Of a DNA stretch of 38,225 nt, positions 8,092 to 15,622 are shown piece after piece. Location of the stretch: contig DLZV01000031.1 in NCBI GenBank assembly GCA_003447235.1, forward strand, positions 1 to 38,225. The letters run 5' to 3'. The notes below the pieces were generated by a model. It had not been told where the DNA came from and made no database searches. It worked only from the letters and a program-made list of their open reading frames with translations. Within the stretch, counting starts at the first letter, position 1, and each line of letters starts with the position of its first letter. The DNA is from Prevotella sp. GTDB lineage: Bacteria > Bacteroidota > Bacteroidia > Bacteroidales > Bacteroidaceae. Position numbers and translations under genes: made by a program.

Positions 8092-9195
8092 TTAGACGTT
8101 GAAGCGGAAGTGCATGATGTCGCCGTCCTGCACCTCATACTCTTTGCCTTCTATGCCGAGTTTGCCGGCCTCGCGCACGGCGGCCTCGGAGCCATACTGG
8201 ATGTAGTCCTCGTACTTGATGACCTCGGCACGGATGAAGCCCTTTTCGAAGTCGGTATGAATCACGCCCGCACATTGTGGCGCCTTCCAGCCTTTGCGGT
8301 ATGTCCATGCCTTCACCTCCATCTCGCCAGCAGTGATGAAGGTCTGCAGGTTGAGCAGATGGTATGCCTTCTCGATAAGACGGTTCACGCCACTCTCCTC
8401 CAGTCCCAGTTCGTCGAGGAAGAGTTTCTTGTCCTCGTAGGAGTCGAGCTGGGCAATGTCTTCCTCCGTCTTGGCGGCGATGACCATGGCTTCGGCCCCC
8501 TCCTCGCGGGCTATCTCCTCTATCTTGCGACTGTATTCGTTGCCCGTCTTGGCACTCTCCTCATCGACGTTGCAGACATAGAGCACGGGCTTTGTCGTCA
8601 GGAGAAACAAATCGTGGGCAGCTTGTATCTCGTCTTTGGTCTCGAAGACCACCGAGCGGGCGTTCTTACCCTGCTCCAGCACCTCTTTGTAGGCCTCCAG
8701 CACGCTCACCATCGTCTTGGCGTCTTTGTTGCCCGCAGCGGCCATCTTCTGCTGTTTGGCCAACTGTCCTTCGACAGTCTCCAGGTCCTTCAGTTGCAGC
8801 TCAGTATCAATCACCTCTTTGTCCTCTACGGGATCGACGGGAGCGCCGCCCTCGCGCACCACGTTGGGGTCGTCAAAGCAACGGATGACGTGGATGATGG
8901 CGTCGCACTCACGGATGTTTCCGAGAAACTTGTTGCCCAGACCCTCGCCCTTGGACGCACCCTTGACGAGGCCTGCTATATCGACAATGTCGCAGGTGGC
9001 GGGAACGATGCGTCCTGGGTGCACGATCTCGGCCAGTTTGTTGAGCCGCTCGTCGGGCACGGAGATGACGCCGAGGTTTGGCTCAATCGTACAGAAAGGA
9101 TAGTTGGCTGCTTGTGCTTTCGCACTTGACAAGCAGTTGAAGAGGGTTGATTTTCCCACGTTGGGAAGACCAACAATACCACATTTTAATGCCAT
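8092..9195 (-). CDS. ychF: Redox-regulated ATPase YchF (OLA1/Obg family)
   Basis: Universally conserved P-loop NTPase associated with ribosomes and stress responses, with preference for ATP over GTP in this subfamily. The 367-aa length is standard (about 363). The G1 loop GLPNVGKST is at residues 9-17, followed by the FCTIEPNLGVISVPD switch region, the DIAGLVKGASKGEGLGNKFL G3/switch II segment and a coiled-coil insert. The C-terminal TGS domain includes the FITAGEMEVKAWTYRKG stretch and ends in the family-typical IMHFRFNV. The start is fixed by the canonical MALKCGIVGLPNVGKS beginning. Its promoter probably lies in the 250-bp gap upstream. Confidence 0.97.
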   Translation of the reverse strand: MALKCGIVGLPNVGKSTLFNCLSSAKAQAANYPFCTIEPNLGVISVPDERLNKLAEIVHPGRIVPATCDIVDIAGLVKGASKGEGLGNKFLGNIRECDAIIHVIRCFDDPNVVREGGAPVDPVEDKEVIDTELQLKDLETVEGQLAKQQKMAAAGNKDAKTMVSVLEAYKEVLEQGKNARSVVFETKDEIQAAHDLFLLTTKPVLYVCNVDEESAKTGNEYSRKIEEIAREEGAEAMVIAAKTEEDIAQLDSYEDKKLFLDELGLEESGVNRLIEKAYHLLNLQTFITAGEMEVKAWTYRKGWKAPQCAGVIHTDFEKGFIRAEVIKYEDYIQYGSEAAVREAGKLGIEGKEYEVQDGDIMHFRFNV

Positions 9196-9290
9196 GAGTA
9201 TCTTTTACGTTTTATTTTTTATCTTCTAAGAATGTGCAAACCGAAAGCAACCAAGTGGACTTTAATTGCTGAGGTGTCGCTTTTCTTATG

Positions 9291-9298
9291 CAAAAGTA
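9291..9298 (-). promoter_or_regulatory. Possible -7 element for ychF-lgt
   Basis: CAAAAGTA on the plus strand reads TACTTTTG on the minus strand, matching TAnnTTTG. It would give a leader of about 90 nt before ychF. No TTTG box is seen at -33. The rest of the 9196-9445 gap is AT-rich and holds no gene that I can see. Confidence 0.4.
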
Positions 9299-9406
9299 CG
9301 CAAATAAATTGACTTGACGGCCCCTTTGCCCTGTTATTAGCACCTGTTAATACATTTCCCTAACTTCTTTTAAGTGTTTTCCTCATGACGGTAATGCTAT
9401 TTTCTT

Positions 9407-9414
9407 TAACTTTG
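9407..9414 (+). promoter_or_regulatory. Probable -7 element for the SIMPL gene
   Basis: TAACTTTG, identical to the -7 box of the thi operon, lies 32 nt before the ATG at 9446. The -33 region is poor (TTTTC), so the call depends on the -7 match and position. Confidence 0.5.
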
Positions 9415-9445
9415 CCAGCACATATACTAGTCTAAAAAAAATAAC

Positions 9446-10153
9446 ATGATGAAAAAGGAACAAATTATCTCTGCTGCGATCATTGCTTTAGGCATTGTCA
9501 TCATGGGACTTTGCTTGAAAGGAGGAATGGACAATTTTACCAGTCGCGACCGGAAAGTGACCGTCAAAGGACTGGCGGAAGAGGAGGTGAAGGCCGACAA
9601 GGTGACATGGCCTATCGTCTCCAAGGAACTGGGCGACGACCTGCCGATGCTCTATGAGCGTATAGCCGCCAAGCAGCAGGCCATCAAGGCGTTTCTGCTG
9701 AAGAACGGCATTCGGGAGGGTGAGATCAGTATCAATGCACCCAAGGTGATAGACCTCACGGCAGAGCAGTACTCACAGCAGAACCAGCCCTACCGCTACA
9801 ATGTTACGCTGGTCATCACCGTCACCTCTACCCAGGTTGACAAGGTGCGTAGTATCATTGCCCGCCAAGGCGAATTGCTCAAGCAAGGCGTGGCGATCGT
9901 AGCCGATGAGTATCAGAACCCTGTCGTCTATGAGTATGTCTCCTTTAAGAAGATGAAGCCGAAGATGATGACCGAAGCCATTGAGAATGCTGAGCAGACC
10001 GCTAAGCAGTTTGCCAGCAACAGTCATTCGACCATCAGCAAGATCATCTCTGCCGATCAGGGACAGTTCTCCATCGATGACCGTGATGCCAATACGCCCT
10101 ATATCAAGCGGGTGCGGGTCGTCACTACTGTCACCTATGCGCTCAAAGACTAA
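9446..10153 (+). CDS. SIMPL-domain (DUF541) membrane-anchored protein
   Basis: A 235-aa protein with an N-terminal membrane segment (about residues 7-28, rich in I, A and G) and a periplasmic SIMPL domain. Family features visible are VTVKGLAEEEVKADKVTWPIV at the start of the domain, a long central helix (MLYERIAAKQQAIKAFLLKNGI), a YRYNVTLVITVTS strand and a C-terminal KRVRVVTTVTYAL strand. Relatives such as E. coli YggE and BP26 form oligomeric rings linked to stress tolerance, but the biochemical role is unknown. There is no lipobox, so it is probably anchored in the inner membrane. It is monocistronic and converges on the gene at 10277-12277. Confidence 0.85.
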   Translation: MMKKEQIISAAIIALGIVIMGLCLKGGMDNFTSRDRKVTVKGLAEEEVKADKVTWPIVSKELGDDLPMLYERIAAKQQAIKAFLLKNGIREGEISINAPKVIDLTAEQYSQQNQPYRYNVTLVITVTSTQVDKVRSIIARQGELLKQGVAIVADEYQNPVVYEYVSFKKMKPKMMTEAIENAEQTAKQFASNSHSTISKIISADQGQFSIDDRDANTPYIKRVRVVTTVTYALKD

Positions 10154-10182
10154 TTTTAGAGGCCACACCAGTTCGTATGAGT

Positions 10183-10254
10183 GTTAATGTATATAGTCCG
10201 TTCTTTATTCTGGGGACAAAGCCTGGTTGAAACGATGGCATATATACAGTTAAC
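10183..10254 (+). terminator. Imperfect inverted repeat between convergent genes
   Basis: GTTAATGTATATA (10183-10195) pairs with TATATACAGTTAAC (10241-10254), with one bulged base, and GTCC/GGAC (10196-10199 / 10214-10217) can pair inside. It lies between the SIMPL gene and the convergent HhH gene. It is AT-rich and lacks a strong U-tract, so it is a weak candidate for a bidirectional terminator. Confidence 0.35.
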
Positions 10255-10276
10255 GTACAACAGGGGTGAGACTGTC

Positions 10277-12277
10277 TCACAGTTTGAGTCGTAACTGAAG
10301 TTCCAGGTCGGCTTTCGACGAACGGTCTATCTGCTGGAGTCCTGACGAGATGTGATCGCGGTCGAAGTAGTCTGTCACGCTTAGTTTGGCGATGAGCATC
10401 CACCTTTGCCCCATATCCGCACGCAGGAAGAGCGCATAGTGGAGCCCCTCGCCAAAATAGGCGGGAAAGGAGAAGGCGTAGAGCAGTCCACGCTCGTAGG
10501 CGTAGATACGCGAGGCGTAGTCGTCGGTATGAAAATAGCCGCCCTGGACTGTGGCCTGCAGCCCTCTGAGGCCGCTCCATGTCGCCGACTGCGTGAGCAT
10601 ATAGCCATTGCTAGTCTGTTGGGAGGCGCTGCGTGTGGCATCTGCCTGGGTACGGAAGGCCCATTGAGCCCCGGTGTAGGCCACGGTGAGTCGTGCCCGT
10701 TGTGAGGTCTCGTCGATGAGCCCAGCTTTCGTGGCACCGCCTTTCACACGGGATCGGAGACGGTAGCGTGCCGTGAGGATCCAGTGGTCGCGGTGGTAGG
10801 TGATCTGCAGAAAGTGGTCCCAGCTGTGGGACGAGGCATAGACTTGATACTTTGCCCACGGAAAATAGGCAAAGTCGGTGTAGGCTGTCAGAGTCCAAAA
10901 GCTGCCTAAGGCCCAATCCACCTTTGCCATCACACCACTCTCGTTCTGCACGCGTCCTCCGTCGGCGAACGACTGTCCCATAACGGCTTGGAATTTATAG
11001 CTATAATAGCGTTGGACAGCTGTCAGCGTGAGGGTGGGGTAGAGACGGAAGGACAGCGCATGGAGCGTGGCGAGCGCTCGGCAGCCGCCCGTGGCGGTCT
11101 CGCCGCTCAAGGAGAGTCGGTGGCTGGTGTAGCCGTAGTCGATGCTCGCATTCCAAAATGCTTCACCAGCAGGGTAGAACCTGCGGAAAGCCTGTGACGT
11201 GTTGGGCTGCAGCGGTTTGTCGAAGCGTGTCCATACGCCCGTCGCACCGAGGTGGAAGCCTCCGTGTCGCCAGGCGATATGACCTCCCGAGGCCGTCTGT
11301 GAGGCGTTGTCCTTGCGGTTCATCTCCGACGTGGTGCGATGGTAGCCCGTCTGGAGCAATGTGGCAATGCCCTTGCCGTCCTTGGTCAGCGTGGCGTCGA
11401 TGGTGCGCCACGAGAGAAAAGCACTTAGTACAAAATGCTTCGACAAAGCGATCTCGGCAGCCGCACCCTGCAGGTAGTTGTAGGAAGATCGACTTGCGTG
11501 GCCCCGGATGGTGCTGCCTGTGCGGAAGAGGCTTGGCAGCGTCATCATCTTGCCAAAGGCCACATCGTTGTTCACCACCAGTCCTAAGCCCATTCGTACA
11601 CGGTAGCGTCCGACGGCAATGGTCTTGAGGTGGCGAGTCATTTTTCGTGCCACTGCATAGTAGCTATAGTGGTCGTAGCCCCATCGGTTGCCACCAGCGA
11701 AGAAAGGCTCGCCTGCGTCTTGTGCCGCCGTCAGACCAGCCGTGATGTATGGGCCGTACTGGAAAGTGTAACGGATCGAGTGACGGTATTTCGGCCCCAA
11801 AAAACCTTCGTGGTCTCCTTGACGATCGTAGAAGGGCACGCCCATTTGTCCCACTACCGTGTGACGGCCTCGTTGAAGGATGGTGTGGAGGGAGGGAAAA
11901 TGGGTGGTCTCGTCGTCGGTGAGTAGGAGGAAGTAGGGGAGGAGCGCACGGCGCAGGCCGTCCAGTGACTCGATGAGCGACAGTTCACCCATCGTCCGCA
12001 TCCCATGATACTGCGTGATATAGGCTATTAGTTCCTCGATTTGTGTCTCGGAGAGGAAGGGAATGCGTTCCAAATCCTCCCGTGTGGCTTGATTGAGGGC
12101 GATCGGGTGTTCGGCAAGCTCTGAGAGTAGTTCGTAGGTTTCCTCGTCGGACTGACCAGCCTCGTCGTCCTGCTCTAAGAGCTGCGCATAGAGCGTCTCC
12201 CAACCCACCTGTGGCGATTGTGCCAGCAAGGTGATGGAAGACAAGAGTAGCAATATGCTTACGAGGATTTTTCTCAT
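10277..12277 (-). CDS. Helix-hairpin-helix protein with probable outer-membrane beta-barrel
   Basis: A 666-aa exported protein. The ATG at 12277 is preferred over an upstream in-frame start because it begins a signal peptide (MRKILVSILLLLSSITLLAQ). After an acidic stretch (about 35-50), residues 60-115 form a ComEA-like helix-hairpin-helix region: LNQATREDLERIPFLSETQI, then a second segment GELSLIESLDGLRRAL. The rest (about 130-666) is rich in alternating aromatic and small residues (YRHSIRYTFQYGPYITAGL, WTLTAYTDFAYF) and ends in LELQLRLKL, as expected for an outer-membrane barrel. Similar HhH-plus-barrel proteins occur across Bacteroidetes without a known function. The HhH suggests DNA contact or a protein-binding role in the periplasm. 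A 169-nt gap separates it from the upstream small gene. Confidence 0.8.
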   Translation of the reverse strand: MRKILVSILLLLSSITLLAQSPQVGWETLYAQLLEQDDEAGQSDEETYELLSELAEHPIALNQATREDLERIPFLSETQIEELIAYITQYHGMRTMGELSLIESLDGLRRALLPYFLLLTDDETTHFPSLHTILQRGRHTVVGQMGVPFYDRQGDHEGFLGPKYRHSIRYTFQYGPYITAGLTAAQDAGEPFFAGGNRWGYDHYSYYAVARKMTRHLKTIAVGRYRVRMGLGLVVNNDVAFGKMMTLPSLFRTGSTIRGHASRSSYNYLQGAAAEIALSKHFVLSAFLSWRTIDATLTKDGKGIATLLQTGYHRTTSEMNRKDNASQTASGGHIAWRHGGFHLGATGVWTRFDKPLQPNTSQAFRRFYPAGEAFWNASIDYGYTSHRLSLSGETATGGCRALATLHALSFRLYPTLTLTAVQRYYSYKFQAVMGQSFADGGRVQNESGVMAKVDWALGSFWTLTAYTDFAYFPWAKYQVYASSHSWDHFLQITYHRDHWILTARYRLRSRVKGGATKAGLIDETSQRARLTVAYTGAQWAFRTQADATRSASQQTSNGYMLTQSATWSGLRGLQATVQGGYFHTDDYASRIYAYERGLLYAFSFPAYFGEGLHYALFLRADMGQRWMLIAKLSVTDYFDRDHISSGLQQIDRSSKADLELQLRLKL

Positions 12278-12446
12278 GAACAAAAGGCTTTCAGTTGACA
12301 CAAAAAAGACTTTTTAAGAGCTATGAAAACAGTAGCCCTCCAAAGTGTCTAAAACGCTTTTGCATTCTCTCCTCAACCTTTCCAAGCCTTAAAGGCGTTG
12401 GAAAGAAAATAGTTTCCCTTATACCCTAATGGTGATTGAAGGGGAA

Positions 12447-12731
12447 TCAGAAGAGAAAGTCGTCGCGTTTCATCCCCTCCACCGTCAGGGCTTTGATCTG
12501 TGGTACGAGGCGTGTGAAGTGTTCGGCATGGGCGTGGAGGTCGAGCGAGGCCTGGTCCTGCCATGTTTCGCAAATCATACCGGCGAGCGGGTTGGTGCAA
12601 CTGAAAAGGATGTCGTAGGCAATGCAGCCAGCATCCGTTCGCGACTTCTCGACCAATTCTTGGGCCAAGGAGACAAACGCTTTTTTCTTCTCTTCGTCGG
12701 CGAGCGTGAAGAAACAATTGAGGCGAATCAT
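12447..12731 (-). CDS. Antibiotic-biosynthesis-monooxygenase (ABM) fold protein
   Basis: A 94-aa single-domain protein of the dimeric alpha/beta ABM superfamily (YgiN-like quinol monooxygenases and relatives). Visible are the opening beta-strand MIRLNCFFTL, helix EKKKAFVSLAQELVEKSRT, the typical strand pair GCIAYDILFS...GMICETWQDQASLDLHAH and the AEHFTRLVPQI helix. Family members act on quinones, heme or aromatic substrates, or have no known activity, so the substrate cannot be named. It follows the permease gene by 31 nt and may be its co-transcribed neighbour. The segment 12278-12446 downstream holds a hairpin (12378-12405) and no gene. Confidence 0.8.
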   Translation of the reverse strand: MIRLNCFFTLADEEKKKAFVSLAQELVEKSRTDAGCIAYDILFSCTNPLAGMICETWQDQASLDLHAHAEHFTRLVPQIKALTVEGMKRDDFLF

Positions 12732-12762
12732 ATACTTGGTTTTTGGATATACATTTCTCTCC

Positions 12763-13992
12763 CTACACTTTGCTTCTGCGGCTCATGTAGCGTACGGGGA
12801 AATAGACGGCCAGCCATCCCACGACCGTCACGGTGAGGAAGACCATGACCACGTCCCATGGGTGTACACTCACAGGATAGGCATCGACGATGTAGTTGCC
12901 GTTGCTGTTGCCAAGCTTCACAAGGCCGTATTGCTGTTGGAGGAGGCAGAGCAGAAGCCCGACTCCTATGCCGATGACGGCTCCAGCGAGGGCTATTAGG
13001 CGGCCTTCGAGCAGGAAAATGCGCGTGATGGTGCGGTCGCTGGCTCCGAGGAAGCGCAGGGTGGCTATATCGTCGCGCTTGTCGATGATGAGCATCGAGA
13101 GCGATCCGACAATGTTGAAGCAAGCCACGAGGAGAATGAAGGTCAGAAAGGCGTAGGCAAAGAGTTTCTCCACCTGCATGACCTTGAAGTTGTCGGCTTG
13201 TTGCTCATAACGGTCCTTAACCGTGAAGCGGTTGCCCAGGATGGCTTTGATTTCCTTCTTGGCCTCGTCGATATCCACGCCCGGCTTCATCCGCAACTCC
13301 AGCGACGTGAGTTCTCCCTGCCGATCGAAAAGCCTTCGGGCAAGGGCGATGCTTGTGAGGATGTATTTGCGGTCGTAGCGGCTCTGTTTCACTTGGAAGA
13401 CCACGCCGGGGGAGAGTACGGAGTCTTCCGTGAAAGCCTCTGTGGGGTTGCTCATGTCGTACTGTCCCTGCCGTTGTGGCGCATAGATGTGGAGATAGTC
13501 GGGCCAATCGGTGCCTGTGCCGAGGTCTTTGGCAATCCAGATGCCAGGCACGGCGTAGTCGAGGTTGGCCTGGGAGAGACGAAACTCGCCGTCACCGTAG
13601 AGGATGTTGCGAATGTTGGTGAGCGAGTCGAAGTTGGCCTCCACACCCTTCACCGTCACCATCATCTGACGATCCCGATATACGGCCAGCGCCTGGTCCT
13701 CTACGCATTCTGTTGCCACGGCGACAAAGGGTAGCTGCTTTACCTTCACCAAGGCTGCATCGTCGGCAGGAGCGGCTTTGCCACTCACTGGCTGCACCTT
13801 CAGTTGCGGGTCAAACTCTGTGAAGAGGGACGCTATCAGGTCGGCAAAACCGTTGAAACTGCTCATGACGACCACCATGGCCATCGTGGCTACGGCCACG
13901 CCGAGCACGGCAATGACGCTGATGAGATTGATGGCGTGCGTGCTCTTCTTGGAGAACAGGTAGCGGCGGGAGACAAATAGCGGGAAGTTCAC
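12763..13992 (-). CDS. LolC/LolE-like ABC transporter permease (FtsX/MacB family)
   Basis: A 409-aa inner-membrane permease of the lipoprotein-releasing (Lol) type. It begins MNFPLFVSRRYLFSKK, like LolC/E. The first membrane helix is at about 20-45, and a large periplasmic domain (about 50-265) follows. Three more helices come at about 270-300, 320-345 and 375-397. The cytoplasmic coupling segment has the FtsX-family pattern KRDDIATLRFLGASDRTITRIFLLEG. The partner ATPase (LolD) is not in the window. Its start overlaps the end of rbfA by 4 nt (ATGA), indicating translational coupling. Whether it releases lipoproteins or exports another substrate cannot be told from sequence. Confidence 0.88.
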   Translation of the reverse strand: MNFPLFVSRRYLFSKKSTHAINLISVIAVLGVAVATMAMVVVMSSFNGFADLIASLFTEFDPQLKVQPVSGKAAPADDAALVKVKQLPFVAVATECVEDQALAVYRDRQMMVTVKGVEANFDSLTNIRNILYGDGEFRLSQANLDYAVPGIWIAKDLGTGTDWPDYLHIYAPQRQGQYDMSNPTEAFTEDSVLSPGVVFQVKQSRYDRKYILTSIALARRLFDRQGELTSLELRMKPGVDIDEAKKEIKAILGNRFTVKDRYEQQADNFKVMQVEKLFAYAFLTFILLVACFNIVGSLSMLIIDKRDDIATLRFLGASDRTITRIFLLEGRLIALAGAVIGIGVGLLLCLLQQQYGLVKLGNSNGNYIVDAYPVSVHPWDVVMVFLTVTVVGWLAVYFPVRYMSRRSKV

Positions 13993-14324
13993 TTCTTCAG
14001 CAGTTCGTCAATGTGGTCGATGTAGTCGAGGGAGTCGTCGAGATAGAAGCGTAGCTCGGGGATGATGCGGAGCTGGTTGCGCACGCGTCGTCCCAGTTCG
14101 AAGCGGATTTGCTTCTCGTTGGTGTTGATGTTCTCGATCAGTTCTTCCGATTTCTCTGAGGGGAAGATGCTGAGATAGGCGGTACAGATGCTCAAGTCGG
14201 GGCTTACGCGCACCCGGGTGACGCTGACCAGCACGCCGTGCATCATGCGTGTCTGTCCCTGAAAGATGGTCGCCAGCTCCTTTTGCAGGAGGCGGGCTAT
14301 GCGGTTTTGTCTTGTTTCTTCCAT
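13989..14324 (-). CDS. rbfA: 30S ribosome-binding factor A
   Basis: Cold-shock-linked assembly factor that binds the immature 30S subunit and helps 16S rRNA 5'-end maturation. The 111-aa protein is a single KH-like domain. It has the typical beginning RQNRIARLLQKELATIF, the VSVTRVRVSPDLSICTAYLS strand pair, and the ending RNQLRIIPELRFYLDDSLD characteristic of RbfA. It overlaps the downstream permease by 4 nt and lies 70 nt after the methyltransferase gene. A probable promoter -7 box lies just upstream. Confidence 0.95.
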   Translation of the reverse strand: MEETRQNRIARLLQKELATIFQGQTRMMHGVLVSVTRVRVSPDLSICTAYLSIFPSEKSEELIENINTNEKQIRFELGRRVRNQLRIIPELRFYLDDSLDYIDHIDELLKK

Positions 14325-14346
14325 ATTCTTCTTTGTTATTTGATTG

Positions 14347-14354
14347 CAAAGTTA
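14347..14354 (-). promoter_or_regulatory. Probable -7 element for rbfA
   Basis: CAAAGTTA on the plus strand reads TAACTTTG on the minus strand, the same -7 octamer as in front of the thi and SIMPL genes. It is about 23 nt before the rbfA ATG. No clear -33 TTTG is present. Confidence 0.45.
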
Positions 14355-14394
14355 CTCAATCTTGTTGAGAAATAGCCATGTTGTCTCCATAAAA

Positions 14395-15036
14395 TTACAA
14401 TTTGCGCATCAGCGTGAGGCCATCGCGCATGGGGAGGATGACTTTTTCGATACGCTGGTCCTGTGCTGTGGCGTCGTTGAAGCGGCAAATGCCCAAGGTC
14501 TGCTGGTCTTTGGCATAGGCCGAATCGACGACATGGCCGTCCCATAGCGTATTGTCGGCGAGGATGAAGCCACCTTGTCGCAGCAGCGGCAGCACCATCT
14601 CGTAGGTCTGGAGGTAGGTGCGCTTGTCGCCATCGATGAATGCAAGGTCGAAGGTCACGCCCAGTTGGGGTGCTTGCTCGATGGCGTCGCCGATGCGGAA
14701 GTCGATGTAGTTGCCCAGTCCTGATCCATCGATCCACTGGCGCGTGAAAGGCTCCAGTTCGTCATTGACATCGAAGGTGTGGATGATACCCCCATCGCCT
14801 ATCGAACGCAGTCCCTCGGCCATGCAGAGAGCGCTATATCCCGTGAAGGTGCCTATCTCCAGGATGTGTTTGGGGCGTATCATGGTGACCAACATCTTGA
14901 GCAGGCGCCCCTCGACATGGCCGCTCACCATGCGTCCGTGGAGTGTGTGCAAGTGGGTGGCCCGCCAAAGGCGGTGCAGATAGTCGCCCTCGGGGTCGCT
15001 GTGCTGTTCTATATATCGTTGCAGTTGTTCAGTCAT
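14395..15036 (-). CDS. SAM-dependent O-methyltransferase (family 3, caffeoyl-CoA OMT-like)
   Basis: A 213-aa class I methyltransferase. The ATG at 15036 was chosen because it overlaps the aroQ stop (ATGA) and starts MTEQLQRYIEQHS; the longer frame is just aroQ read in another phase. The SAM-binding motif I is ILEIGTFTGYSAL (about 58-70). The acidic strand-2 motif IHTFDVNDELEPFTRQW and the metal-site region FDLAFIDGDKRTYLQTYE follow, then GGFILADNTLWDGHV, all typical of family 3 OMTs that bind a divalent metal. The substrate, probably a catechol-like molecule or a modified tRNA base, is not evident. Confidence 0.9.
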   Translation of the reverse strand: MTEQLQRYIEQHSDPEGDYLHRLWRATHLHTLHGRMVSGHVEGRLLKMLVTMIRPKHILEIGTFTGYSALCMAEGLRSIGDGGIIHTFDVNDELEPFTRQWIDGSGLGNYIDFRIGDAIEQAPQLGVTFDLAFIDGDKRTYLQTYEMVLPLLRQGGFILADNTLWDGHVVDSAYAKDQQTLGICRFNDATAQDQRIEKVILPMRDGLTLMRKL

Positions 15037-15479
15037 GACCGGCTCGATTGGGGGTGGTGGGTGAAACAGAGCAGCGCTTCTACGCCCAGTCGATAGACGT
15101 CCATGCCGAACCCCGCGATTGTTCCGACACAAGCGGGGGCGATCATGGAGTGGCGGCGGAAGTCCTCGCGGGCGGCGACATTGCTAAGGTGCACCTCCAC
15201 GACAGGGGCGCTGATGGCGCGGATCGCGTCGAGCAGGGCAATGCTGGTATGGGTATAGGCTGCCGCGTTGAGGATGATGCCGTCGTGGGTGAATCCGGTC
15301 TCCTGAAGCCGGTCTACCAATGCGCCCTCATGGTTGCTCTGATAGTATTCTATCTCCACCTGTGGAAACCGTTTTCGGAGCGACGCGAGGCAGTGGTCCA
15401 TCGTCTCCTGTCCATAGAGGTCGGGTTCGCGCGATCCCAAGAGGTTGAGGTTGGGGCCGTTGATGATGATGATTCTCAT
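15033..15479 (-). CDS. aroQ: Type II 3-dehydroquinate dehydratase
   Basis: Converts 3-dehydroquinate to 3-dehydroshikimate in the shikimate pathway to aromatic amino acids. The 148-aa size is normal for the dodecameric type II enzyme. The signature IIINGPNLNLLGSREPDLYG covers residues 4-23 with catalytic Tyr22, NAAAYTHTS (71-79) supplies the active-site Asn, EVHLSN carries His97, and the FRRHS motif is at 107-111. It is the first gene of a probable aroQ-OMT-rbfA-permease run, with a 4-nt overlap into the methyltransferase. A TACTTTTA box at 15503-15510 (minus) may be its -7 element. Confidence 0.96.
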   Translation of the reverse strand: MRIIIINGPNLNLLGSREPDLYGQETMDHCLASLRKRFPQVEIEYYQSNHEGALVDRLQETGFTHDGIILNAAAYTHTSIALLDAIRAISAPVVEVHLSNVAAREDFRRHSMIAPACVGTIAGFGMDVYRLGVEALLCFTHHPQSSRS

Positions 15480-15563
15480 GATTCCTTTGTCTAATGATGG
15501 TGTAAAAGTACTGCCTTTTCATGAAATAGGCAAGTTTTCGGGTGATAAAAGAATTTTGGCTTC

Positions 15564-15610
15564 AAAAAAGCCCAGCTCTTTGGCGCTTGTGATGCGCAAA
15601 GGGCTGGGCT
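15564..15610 (-). terminator. Strong intrinsic terminator after the secreted-protein cassette
   Basis: On the minus strand AGCCCAGC (15603-15610) pairs with GCTGGGCT (15569-15576). Inner pairing is CTTTGCGC against GCGCCAAAG with one bulge, and the hairpin is followed by TTTTTT (15564-15569). It lies just below the stop of the gene at 15623 and separates that cassette from aroQ. Confidence 0.85.
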
Positions 15611-15622
15611 ATCTCTGTTAGA

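Noticed and set aside
10266..10280. Palindrome GTGAGAC-T-GTCTCAC over the stop codon of the HhH gene
   Set aside because: A one-base loop cannot form an RNA hairpin as drawn; it could be a protein site, but nothing supports it. Left out of the features.
12378..12405. Hairpin CTTTCCAAGCC / GGCGTTGGAAAG after the ABM gene
   Set aside because: One bulge and no U-tract on the minus strand, so it is not a convincing terminator. It may still be an mRNA 3' structure.
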